DNA from: Enoplolaimus lenunculus
Lineage: Eukaryota > Nematoda > Enoplea > Enoplida > Thoracostomopsidae
Reading direction: 5' to 3'
DNA length: 64,000 nt
Assembly (NCBI GenBank): GCA_030248215.1
Contig: JASANG010000835.1
Coordinates: 220,223 to 284,222, forward strand
In this document: piece after piece, positions 1 to 10,590 of the stretch
Numbering within the stretch: the stretch's first letter is position 1
How the letters are laid out: each line of letters opens with the position of its first letter
The notes under the pieces: generated by a model
The model's input: only the letters and a program-made list of their open reading frames with translations
Told to the model about the DNA's origin: nothing
The model's database searches: none
Made by a program: the position numbers and the translations under genes

Positions 1-111
1 AGTATATACAGTAAACGCAATTGGGTCTGCGCTCGCGGTTCTATAATCGCGTTTGAGCTTTTGTTTGCTCGCGACTAGTCGCTTCTATAGAAACGAAATG
101 TAGCAACTAAC

Positions 112-3100
112 CTTCAAAAATGCGTCCAACTCAGGCTCCGTGGCGTTAAAAATTAAAGCAAAATAAAACAACGACGAATTGCTGTTTTCAAATTGCTCAT
201 TGCATGACCTCAATGGTAACTTGTTGATTTTATCTTAAATGAGAAATAAAATATTTGTTTAAGCCAAATCCAAATAAAACACGAATGAATTCGTTCACTG
301 TTTGAATTTATCAAAAAACAAAAAATATATTATGTAACTTATTTCGGAAATTGCAAAAATTACAGCGGAAATTACTAAATTGCACAGAATGTCATTTCCT
401 ACATTAGTCAACAAAAATGTCCAAAAACCATTTTGCGTGTTCAGAGAAAGTATAAACCAATTAGCGATAGCTCTTGTAACTTTGAAATAGTTCCGAATCA
501 TGGCAACAAGTTGCAAAGTTGAACTAATCAACTCTTAAATTTCGTACTATTAGCTGACATAATTTTCCGTATAAAAATTTCGTATTGCTAATTGAGAAAC
601 TTTGCCAGCGTTTTGAAAACACAGACTAAGAAAACCAATTACCTTAATAACTAAACAACAAAACCATAAAAAAATCGTAATTACAATTCTTAATAAGAAT
701 GTACGCCAAAGTTTACCTAGACCTCCAGTGGTTAATGCATCTTTCCTTTTCTTTAAAAGTATATCTGATTTCGATAGCCCAGCCGTAATCCAAACAACAG
801 TGGGCCGTTGTCTGTTGTTTTCGTAAACGAATCCATTGTGAATCAAAAATTCTGCATTTGATCGAGCGCCGTAATTGATAAATATTTGATCACCATCCTA
901 AAATTAAAACAAGCCTGGTCGTTACAGAAACAAAAGCAAAACAAATTATAGATTTTCAGAACACTTCGCCTGCAATATAACGTGCCTAGTGAAAAAACAA
1001 GTATTGTTTTAAAATTTTTGCCCAAAACAAAACCTGTAAGACATAGCAACAAAAACGGCAGTCATACCAACTGACGTACGTAAATAACGCACTTGACCAA
1101 AAATTATCTTCGTATCTTGAGTGAAAAACAAGTATTATTGTTTTAAATTTTTTACCCAAAACAAAACCTGTAAGACACAGCAAAAAACGGCAGTGCCACC
1201 AACTGAAGTATATAAAGTATAAACATGACCAAAAATTATCTTCGAATCTTGCTACAACTATATAAATTTTCAGAACAATTTCTTTAATATATACAAACTT
1301 TAGAACTAAAAAGACCACCTTATACTCAGTCATAGCATAACACAAGGATTCCTCATTTGTGTCATCATAATCGGTACACATCAGACCTTCACAATGATTG
1401 GCCATGTCGAGAACTGGAATCAAGGCAGGAACAGACGTCCGATCACTATCAGAGGTGGCAGTTTGAAGCGGGGGAAGAAAATTAATTCGAGTCATAACAA
1501 GTGACACAGCCCACCGATACGCATCAAATGTAAAATCTAATTGCGATAAAGGCACCTGAAAATATAACACAAAAACATACAGCAGAGGTTGACTTTTACA
1601 ATTATTTCACTCATTATAACTAATCTAATTTCAGTAGTAAAAGGTTTTGGGGTGAAGGAATGAACAAATTGTTTATAAACCTAAAAAACCAATAAGTGAA
1701 CAATTATTAGCTAATAACCAATTGGCATATTAGCTTGATTGGTTAAGGCTAAATTAAGACTTCATTATTTCACTAATTACTAGGGTTACGAGCAACCAAA
1801 TTCAGTTAATGGTATTTCAGCGCGAGAAAATTGAGTAAATAGTTTCATTGCGCATAGTCCTCAACAATAATTTGTAGCTGCACGTTCTCCAAATGAATTT
1901 TCATACAACACTTGCAGCTGCTAGAAACATTTACTCACAGAGAAACCTTCACACTTAATTTCTTGACTTGAAACCGATTTTAAAGTCTGAAATTTTTGGT
2001 TTTGGACACCCAAATTACGCGTGCAGGTGTTCGCAGTACAAACATGCACGTGCGAATACGACTTAATCAAAGTCTGCGACAAGATTCACGTTGTGTTGTA
2101 TTCAAGGGCGAGTAATATATTCAAAAATTTATTTCAAGTTTTTACATAAAATTAACGCTTCGTGTACCCTACCAAACAAATTCTAATACAATTCGCGCAT
2201 CACCTTTTCAAATCCGCGACTTCTTGTTGCTACCAACTGAAATAAATAACAGTACTGGCGAGTGATGGATATAAACATTTTAATAGCATTCTGAAATGCC
2301 ATCGATCCTCTGAGTATTTCAAAATCAGACTTGTCGTAATACATCGTGGTAGAAAATTGTCGCGGCATCACTTCAAAGTATTCGTGCCATCGTGAGTCGG
2401 ATCCTTTTGATCTTTCACACAATACAATTACCGCAAGCAAAACATTTGGCATACCATGCAATAGTGGGTCGAGAGCGACACCGGATTCTAAAATGCATAA
2501 AGCACCAATTTCATTTCAGTTTCACTGCTACACAATAATTATTAGCAGATATATATTGAAAACACACAAAAAACAATAACAAAAAAACTACGAAAAAGCA
2601 TTATACGTAAAGAATTCCTTTTGAAAATTTTATTTTTTTCGGCGATGACCAAAAGCTTACCGACAGCGAGACTTTGCATGGCCGGTCTCCGCCCATCTCT
2701 GTCTAGGATTAAGGCTATAATTTTTGTTTAGGCTTAGGCTTAGATATGGACCCGTTTTTACACTGACGTTTAGGCTTAGCCTTAGGAATAATAGGAATAT
2801 GCTGATATATGTGTGACAGAACAAATAAGTAAAAGTAAGTCGATAAGTTCGACGGCAGTTGGTACATCGCATAAATACGAATGATGGTTTAAAATTTTTA
2901 AATTTTATAAAAAATTTGGCATGTTAAAACACTGGAACCGGCGCCGGATGTCGATTTTTGCGGAGCCGTATACCCGGTCGCACACCGGTATACAAATATA
3001 ATATATTCCTGAATAATACAGATTATTTTAGCATAAGAATCTTGTTTTCTAGTACAGGGACCCAGCCCCCCCACCCTGACTAAACATTTTGAACACAAGG

Positions 3101-3730
3101 CTAGTTCCACTTTATTTACTATTTGACATAAGCGCGATCCTCTGGGGTAAAAAATTCAAAAAATTTAGAATGGAAGATAGCCAAATATATTTTCGGAATC
3201 GCGAGATAGAGCTGATGATGAATATATCAAAGACTTCGCTAAAATTATGATCCCGATTTTTCCGCTATACCAAATGGCGGTCGAAAATTTTACAAGTCAT
3301 TTTAGTAACACTCACCTAAATGATTTTTATTCGCCAGTTCGGTAGTCAATATTGCTTCCCTTGGTACACGACATATAACATCGCCTGTATCAAACCTGCA
3401 CTTTGCTATTAATCCACATCCAAAATTTTCAAATTCGCATATTCCAAACTGACTCTTCCCACTAAATATATTCCTGCGGATAGCCCATTCAGTAAACTTT
3501 TCAATTGACTGTAATCGAGATTCTGCCACAAATTTGAGCAAGTTCGATTCGGCCTGCAATGTTTTCAACTCTTGAACCGATTCGTATACTTCATTAAAAT
3601 ACGACCACAATTGCTCAACAGGTTCAGGAAGAGGTTGCGAACATCGATCTAAAAGTTCAGAGCATACCCGCTCTACTCTATCGTTGTGAGCCAGGTCCTG
3701 TTTATGCTGTTTGTTGCTTCGTTTACCCAT
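112..3730 (-). CDS. SETD3: SETD3-like actin-histidine N-methyltransferase (5 exons, 3' end outside window)
   Basis: Five minus-strand exons join in phase: 3730-3316, 2487-2204, 1555-1319, 897-717 and 233-112, each with AG/GT borders. The start MGKRSNK resembles the known SETD3 start MGKKSR. Visible SET features are DAYRWAVSLVMTR, IPVLDMANHC (the Asn-His pair of the cofactor site, about residues 286-287) and FINYGARSNAEF with the catalytic-site Tyr. The last exon carries FALIFNATEPELDAFLK, matching the start of the Rubisco-LSMT-like substrate-binding half (human FALHFTEPP). SETD3 methylates a histidine of actin in the cytosol; that role is from the family, not from this sequence. Oddities: Leu replaces the usual Trp in the PLWDM motif, and exon 5 adds about 15 residues relative to human before the NSSLFYFAL segment. 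The exon 5 acceptor at 234 was chosen because it keeps phase. The rest of the C-terminal domain lies upstream of base 112, most of it probably outside the window. Confidence 0.9.
989..1251. repeat. Intronic tandem duplication, two copies of about 131 bp
   Basis: Copy one (989-1120) and copy two (1121-1251) share GAAAAACAAGTATT, CCCAAAACAAAACCTGTAAG and GACCAAAAATTATCTTCG with scattered differences. The pair fills most of the intron between SETD3 exons 3 and 4. It looks like a simple duplication; no coding role is seen. Confidence 0.85.
2697..2790. repeat. Degenerate TTAGGC-like array
   Basis: GTTTAGGCTTAGGCTTAG and GTTTAGGCTTAGCCTTAG occur in the intron between SETD3 exons 1 and 2. The same hexamer-like pattern recurs at many sites in the window. 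Confidence 0.6.
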
Positions 3731-4911
3731 TTCAAAACCTTCGGTCCATATATTTTTACATTTTTACATTTGAATGACCAAATCTAAAAGGCTTGTATGA
3801 ATTTAGTGAATTTAGAAATCTTTTAATCAAAATTAGTTTCCAATTATTTTAATGTCGTAGGAGTTGTTTCGTGCCGCATCTTTATGAATCATATTTAAAC
3901 CCGAATCCATCTCGGGTTACAAATTTATGGTTTCGTCGACACTGGGTAGTGGGCACAGCACAGAGGTTTCGAAATATTGCCAATGGTCTCGGTTTAAGAG
4001 AGGAGTGTGTTACTTTTAGCAATATAATTTCGTTGAACCGTTGGCATGCAGCCGTGAGATTGGTACTGCTAAACTGAGCTCGTCGAGATCAAATTGAAAG
4101 CCCATATTTCATTTACGTCCAACAGGGTCCGAATTCCCAAACTTCACCATTGAAATATATCTGTTAAAACGCATGAATATCTCAGTTAAAATTGATATTG
4201 CATCTTGTGCGCAATTGTCAATTGAACACACTCTTTTCTAAACTCTTAGATCATTGTCACCATCTCCTCAAGTCGAACGTTACTAGCCATGTTTTTAACA
4301 CGAAGCATTATGGAAAAACCTTACTGAATCAGACCTTGAAGTTTGAAAACATAAACAAAATACGGTAAACGTATGTTGTTCGATAGTGCCTTTTTCAAGC
4401 AAATTTAAACGTAAACTGTGTGAGGTCGCCAGATGAATTTTTTAGTCATTACCATAAATTTCATACATTTGGTGTATATTCTTGCAGCTGTTCCATTTGC
4501 GTTTAATGACGCCTTACAGACATCGTTTTTGGACCGAAATGGAACGCAGACAAATTTCAGAATGTGACGACGCATATCTTTCCAGCTGGTGGAGTAATGC
4601 CTCATTTCCGCTTCAATCTCTTTTGTGAACGTGCATTGTACCGTGGAATGACTTTCACAGCTGTCTCATATGTGGAACCATGCCAATTCCAGGTGTGCAC
4701 CGTTTTTTCGCGACACAGAAATAGAGTTGGATTATAGCTTTAAACTAATTTTATGCTTGTCCTTTATTAATGCTTTATCTACAGCGATCAAAATAACTGT
4801 AGAAACGGAAACGGAAATCCGATGTTGAAGTATACAGCAGCCGAAGCCGGAGGTTGATTTTCTGCCGGAGCGAGAACTGTGATGGACACATTCGGTTGTA
4901 CACCTGCTTAC
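3731..4911. other. Intergenic, 5' flank of SETD3; no gene seen
   Basis: AT-rich sequence upstream of the SETD3 start. It should contain that gene's promoter, but I see no clear core-promoter motif. Short open frames here have no recognisable protein. GGAAACGG-like motifs near 4800-4840 resemble the hAT-like repeat that begins at 4912 and may be a decayed or nested piece of it. Confidence 0.5.
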
Positions 4912-5354
4912 CAAGGTGTAAGCGGATAGCAAAAATAACGAAAACGGAAAAGGATAGTGATAAAACAACGGAAACAGAAACGGGAAACGGATATTGATGT
5001 ATAAAAGTATCAAAAATGTTTTATTTTTCTTCCAATACAATTGAGACGTGCATATATTTACCGGTTTTTAAAAAATATTTCAGAAAAATTATGATTTAAT
5101 CGAAATTTTTAAGACTTCGGACGGATTTCTTGATTTTTAATAGTTCATTACAAACAATTGCAGCATATTTGTATTTTAAAGAAAAAATGCGAGTTTTGTA
5201 CAGAAAACTTGCGAGTTATCTATATACGTGATTTATACTTAATCTTGAACGGATAAATAACGAAATTTCTATTTCTGTAACGGAAACCGAAACGAAAACG
5301 GACCCCTATTTTTACCGGAAACAGAAACGAAAACGGATATGCGGTTACACCCTG
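4912..5354. mobile_element. hAT-like MITE, GGAAAC-rich family, copy 1
   Basis: One end reads CAAGGTGTAAGCGGATAG and the other is the complement of CAGGGTGTAACCGCATAT, so the termini are inverted repeats. The arms are rich in GGAAACGGAAAC-type motifs. No coding capacity is seen, and no clear target duplication flanks this copy. Assignment to hAT rests on the 8-base duplications around two related copies (36368-36778 and 50453-50897). Confidence 0.65.
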
Positions 5355-5606
5355 TTTTGGGTAAGTATTTGGCATTGTGAAGATTGCTACTGATCAATAA
5401 TTACTTGCGTTGGCTACCTAAACTTGAATTGATTTGACACGTCTCCGTCTTTTTCAAACCACAGCAACAAAGGTTCTATCGAATGTCAGCATTCACACGA
5501 ACTATGTATACATGATCCGTTTCACGTTCCAGGAAGACAGAACCACATTGAAATATACTTACACCTAATTGTACGGCCCATGTTAGAACATGGGTTTCCA
5601 GATTTA

Positions 5607-7356
5607 CAGGGTGGAAAACTTATGACCAGAGTGCAACGCAGTTACTTCTGTATGACGGTTCGGAACTTTGCTGGTTTGGTAGGAAAAATCACAAGCATGA
5701 AGTTTTCTTGGGAAAATTAGAAGGGTAAAGTATTCATAAGCCTGGATATTCCCTGGTTTGGTAGGGAAATCTGTAGTGTAAAGTTTGTTTGGAAAAGGAG
5801 AAAAGTGGAAAATTTAAAAATGCTTAGATTATCCCTAGGTTGGTAGGGAAACCTGAACAATAGATTTTATTTGGAAAACGGGAAAAGTTGAAAATTTAAA
5901 ACGCATAGAATTAAGGCACTTTTCTAATTTTCCCCCATAATGGAAAAGTCCCCCCCCAAACCTTTCACGTATATTAAGGCAAATTGTGGAGCCCCACTGC
6001 AATTTGAAGGGATACTAAGCAGGATGGGGGGCTGCTGTCCCTCCCTACCCTCACAATGAAAAACTTCCCCCGCCACAATCTTTCACCTTTATTAAGACAA
6101 ATTGTGGGACCCTCCTGGCGATTTGAAATGACACTAATGTAGGATGGGCGCCAAACTTTTCAAATTTATTTTAGACATTTTAGCGGCTTCAATAAACAAA
6201 ATGCTTAGTCCGGGGGGCTTGGGCTTTCGCGCTTTGTAAGTAGTTTTTAAACATGAAAACAAACGTTTTATATTTACAAGTGAAAAAGTTACCCCCCTCC
6301 CCATTTGCGTAGTGGCAACGAAAAACTTTAAAACTGCCTTAATTCAAACGCTTGGATATTCTCACGTCTCGTAGAGAAAATTTGGAGTATATATAAAAAT
6401 TGTTTGGAAAACAGAAAAGTTGAAAATTAAATGTCTAAATTATCATGGTTTGGTAGGAAAAATCTGGAGCGTAGCCAATTCTGTATGATGGTTAGGAATT
6501 CCGCTGAGGCGTTTAAATTTTCTACTTTTCCCGTTTTCTAAACAAAACTTAATACGCTTCAGACTTTTAAATCTTTCCACGGAAAACCTGTTATAGGTAC
6601 GTTTTCAATATTCCACATTTCCCGTGTTCCAAACAAAACATACGCTTCATATTTACCCTGCATAAACCGAAAAAGATATGCATTGTGAACTTTCCACTTT
6701 TCCCGTTTTCCAAAGAAAACCTGTGCTTCTGATTTTTTCCATCAAACCACGTGGAAACAAGCGTTCAAACGTTCCACTTTTCCCGTATCCGAACCTCGCC
6801 TACACTACTATCTTTCCCTACCAACCTATAAAGGAAACATAGCTAGGCTTGAATTTTCCACTTTTCCCGCTTCCGAACCGAACCACACATCCCAATTTGC
6901 AAGCAAGACCAATAAAAAAGTTTCTTCCCTATCAGACCAAGAGAAAACGCATACGTTTAACTTTTCCACCTTTTCGTTTCCGTACCTCGCTTACACCTCC
7001 AACTTTTACTACCAACCAAATCGAGTCATGTACCTAGGCTTGAATTTTCGACTTTTCCCGTTTTCCGAACAGAACCACACATGGAATCCCAAATTTCCAG
7101 CCAGACCAACCAAAATGTTCCTTCCTTACCAGACCCAAAGAAAACCTATACGTTTAACTTTTCAACTTTTTCTGGTTTCCGAACCTCGCCTAAACCTATA
7201 ACTTTCCCTACCAAACTAGGTAATATTCAGGCGTCTGAAATTTCCACTTTTCCCAACAAGAATTATGCATGTGATTTTTCCTACCAAACCAGCAAAATTC
7301 CTAGCCGTCATACAATAGTGGCTGCGCTGCACTACTGGTCATAAGTTTCCACCTTG
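5607..7356. mobile_element. Large foldback element, about 1.75 kb, with subterminal repeats
   Basis: The two ends are long inverted repeats of about 75 bases. The left end contains AAACTTATGACCAG, GTATGACGGTT and TTTGCTGGTTTGGTAGG, and the right end holds their complements. Inside each arm a unit of about 90-130 bases repeats in degenerate form: GGTTTGGTAGGGAAA and GGAAAAGTTGAAAATTT on the left, and the complement type TTTTCCAAACAAAAC and CCACTTTTCCCG on the right. The centre (about 5930-6150) holds two copies of a unit containing AAGGCAAATTGTGG. Small open frames in the right arm follow the repeat and look meaningless. No transposase or exact target duplication was found. Confidence 0.75.
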
Positions 7357-8457
7357 GAAAATCAGAACCCCTGTGCTATACATTGGCCGTCGTATAAACA
7401 TCACTCCATGTTGCTTTGAGTGGTGCCCGCTTTCTTATTAGACCGCCATAGAGTAGTTAAATTTGAGTTTTTAGACTATTTTCTTGCGTGGGCTTAGACT
7501 TAAGCTTTGTTTTAGATTTGGGTTTATTGCGCTGAGGAATCTTACACGTAGGAACATGCTTTAGTTGTTAAATTGTTAAAAGTAATATTAGTTCAAATGT
7601 TTAGGACCCACTCTAGTCTTAATATATTGGAACATAATGCCGATTTGGCTCCTCATACCCCTGATGATTTCATATATATTTTAATTTATAAGACTTGATT
7701 TTGTGATCATATATGGACTACTGCAGAACCAAAAGTGTACTTTTTTAACCGTTCAGAAATCTATAATTTTGTGTAAAAGCGACTCGCTGAGTTGAATTGC
7801 GTCATTTTTGCGTTAATAGATGACTGGCTTAGCGCCTTTAATTTAATACCATTTTTTAAATTACCGTTGATTAAAAATAAAAACCATATATAACTATTAA
7901 GAAGCTGGTTTTCCATCAATTCGAATAAAGCTATTTATTGTGTAAAAGGAACTACTATTAGCTATCGTTACATATACTAGTCTGCCGGCTTTGCGCAATG
8001 CGCAAAGTCAGCGAATGCACAACAATCTGGATGCATACCTTTCTGCCCTCCCGAAATCACAACTTCGCAGCTAAGACATTGATAGCATTTGTTTGTGGTG
8101 GGATTTTGGGGGCTTTGGCTTAAACGAAGGCTTGGGCTTAGGTTAGGCTTTGGCTGTAGGAGCAGGCTTTGGTTTGAACATAGGTTAACCGTAAATGGCA
8201 TAGGTTTAGGCTTCGTCCGAGGCCAGGAATAGGCTATGGTTTACACATAGATTAAGTTTAAAACGGCCCTTGAGCTAAATCTTAAGCTTAGGCTTAGTAC
8301 CAGGCTTTAGTTTAAACATAAATTAGACCGTAATTGACATTGGTGTAGGCTTAGGCTTAGGCTGAGATTTCAGGAATAAGCTTTAAAACATAGAACTGAT
8401 CCTAAATGGCCCATCTGCTAATTCTTATGCGTATGCTTATGCTTCGGCTTATGCTTA
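7357..8457. other. Intergenic, no gene seen
   Basis: AT-rich DNA between the foldback element and the first GAGTCAA MITE. The only structure I see is TTAGGC-like sequence near 7490-7560 and from 8090 onward. Confidence 0.5.
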
Positions 8458-8460
8458 CAC
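8090..8460. repeat. Longest degenerate TTAGGC-like array
   Basis: Many variants of GGCTTAGGCTTA (also GGCTTTGGCTT and GTATGCTTATGCTT) are spread over about 370 bases, too diverged to be a young microsatellite. Further patches lie near 17760-17850, 24170-24230, 24720-24812, 28948-28985, 34255-34360, 41715-41820, 60040-60120 and 60795-60890. Confidence 0.65.
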
Positions 8461-8656
8461 TGTAATAAAAGGGGAGTCAAATTGACTCTCTCGGAAATAG
8501 GCTTTTCCTGACTACACAAACTGAGTCAAATTTGACTCCGCCAGACTCAAATTCGACTCACTGAGCGATTTAGTGAACCGAATTTTGACTCAGTTTGTGT
8601 AGTCAGGACAAGCCTATTTCCGAGGGAGTCAATTTGACTCCCCATTTTCTACAGTG
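8458..8656. mobile_element. TA-flanked MITE, GAGTCAA family, copy 1 (199 bp)
   Basis: The element starts CACTGTA and ends TACAGTG, with TA on both sides (8456-8457 and 8657-8658). The arms pair over most of the length: GGGGAGTCAAATTGACTC, AAATAGGC and ACACAAACTGAGTCAAA recur as complements. A TA duplication with no coding sequence fits a Tc1/mariner-type non-autonomous element. Confidence 0.8.
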
Positions 8657-8673
8657 TAGGCTTAGGTTTAGGC

Positions 8674-9004
8674 CAGGGTGTGACCGGATATCTGTTTCCG
8701 TTTCCGGTAAAAATCGGTCAAGTCCATAGGCGGCAATTTTTCATAACAGATATGTTGCAATTGTTCGAAATGAAATAAAAATTAGGAAATTCATTCAAAA
8801 TGTTAGAAATTTTGATGCATTCGCTATATTTTCTTTAAAATTTTAGAAAGCCCGTTTAAGATTTGCCGTCTCTATTGCGTTGGCAAGAAAAATACAACGT
8901 CTTTGAAATTTCTTACCTCAATATCCGTTTTCCGTTTCCGTTATTTGGATCATTACCCATTTCCGTTTCTCTTTTCGTTATTTTTGCTATCCGTTTACAC
9001 GCTG
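8674..9004. mobile_element. hAT-like MITE, GGAAAC-rich family, copy 2
   Basis: It begins CAGGGTGTGACCGGATAT and ends TATCCGTTTACACGCTG, an imperfect inverted repeat. TTTCCGTTTCCGG motifs lie at both ends and an AT-rich middle resembles copy 3 at 36368. It is shorter than its relatives, and no target duplication is visible. Confidence 0.65.
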
Positions 9005-9368
9005 CCAAGAACTATTGAGGCAGTCGCATAATAAATAACGATTTTAGAATTATGTTTTAAATGTTCAGAGCAATCATTTTGTAGATCAAGGTGATTCCTT
9101 TAAAGCAACCAGTTAAAACTGGTTGGGTAACCCAAAAACACAAAATCATGTTTGATATCTGGATAAATATATGTCAAGAATTACCGGGTGTCCGGATATA
9201 AAGAAATATCCGATGCCCATCACTATGAGATATATGTAGGGCAATTCAGGTTTAATTATATAAAAAATGATAAACGCATACATGAATTGCAAATCAATAC
9301 AGATGTTAAAATCAGTATATAAATTTTGAAGCAATGGAAATTTATGCACATCACTATATCCGGCCAAT

Positions 9369-9469
9369 TTGGAGACACATCTGGCGTAGTCTGTTTTTAA
9401 AACTAAGTTAAGCCACGTTTATTGGAGACCCATCTGGCGTAGTCTGTTCTTAAAACTAAGTTAAGCCAC
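9369..9469. repeat. Tandem duplication, unit about 53 bp
   Basis: Two near-identical units share CATCTGGCGTAGTCTGTT and AAAACTAAGTTAAGCCAC, with only a few substitutions. The duplication is recent and no function is apparent. Confidence 0.9.
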
Positions 9470-10383
9470 TTATATGTCTTTAAGTCCCCAAGTTTCTTTG
9501 TCTTGGTTTTCCATAATGGGTAGGCCCAAGTTTACAGCATGGACCCTGAATTTTTTCAAAGCTAAGTTTGAAAATTGATATGCTTCAGTTGAAGTAACTG
9601 AACGAACCCGTATGCATATAAACAAAAGTTAGTCGAAAAATATCGAAGAATAACCAAATATTTTTAAGAAATAAATGCTGGCCCATGTTACGATAAAGGC
9701 TGTCCCAATGTCCCGGTATAGCAATAAACCAGGAGTGAACATATATGCGCTCGTGTTTGCATATGCACAACCAAAATATATATGCACTTTTATACTTCTT
9801 CCCACACATTACTGAAACATGGAAAATGCGGTAGAACTTTTCACTTCATTTTTTGTTATCAATATTACAAAAGGAACGTTCTGTAACAGAACTTCTCAGT
9901 ATGCAGTGTAGTAGAGGAACACACATCATTTGACCTTCCACTCAAGGAGGTCGCCGCCCACCTGACCTCCCCCCGTTTCAAGAGACGCTACGTAGGATAG
10001 AAAACTACCACCTCCGAGCAGTTAGCACAAGCGATTCTACTACTAGACCGCCAAAAATTGTTTTAAAAATTTGGAATAAATACAAACTACTTTTTCGTAT
10101 GCTTAATTTAAGTTTTTTGGAGTGGATAAGAAACGATTTCAGTGTTTATGTTTTTCTGGCCGCACGCTAGTACTGTTCCAAGTTTTAAATTCAGATCCAC
10201 CATCTCACATCACTGCTTACGTTGCAGCCATCCTTGCAATGTTTCTGACTTCTCGGAACCGATTATCATCCGAGCCAAAAACCTAAATTAAACGTACAAC
10301 GCGGTTTTGACCTATAATAGATTCATGATAATTGAGTTCAAGCGCTCCCTACTACCTTTATATAGCGGGTCACACTGTTTCAC

Positions 10384-10590
10384 TTGTTTCCACTGCCCTG
10401 CTCCTGCTCTTGTGACTGTCCAAAATGTATCCCATCTGTCTCGTGTCGCAATTGCTTCCACTTTCCAAATGTCCCGCTATCCCAACTGTCCCCACTGTCC
10501 CGACATCCCGGCTGTTCCCACTATCCTGACTGTCCCAATTGTATTTGTTGTGTACTCCTGGTACTTTGCTGTCCCGGCACACGGTGAAAG
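10384..10590. repeat. Degenerate CTGTCCC minisatellite
   Basis: Motifs such as CAACTGTCCC, CACTGTCCCGACATCCC and GACTGTCCCAATTG recur every 10-20 bases. Related words occur in complement near 9705-9745 and again near 48640-48670, so this may be one end of a dispersed element. Confidence 0.6.

Noticed and set aside
6849-7344. Plus-strand open frames rich in Phe, Pro and Thr
   Set aside because: They lie entirely in the repeated right arm of the foldback element, and their sequence follows the repeat unit.
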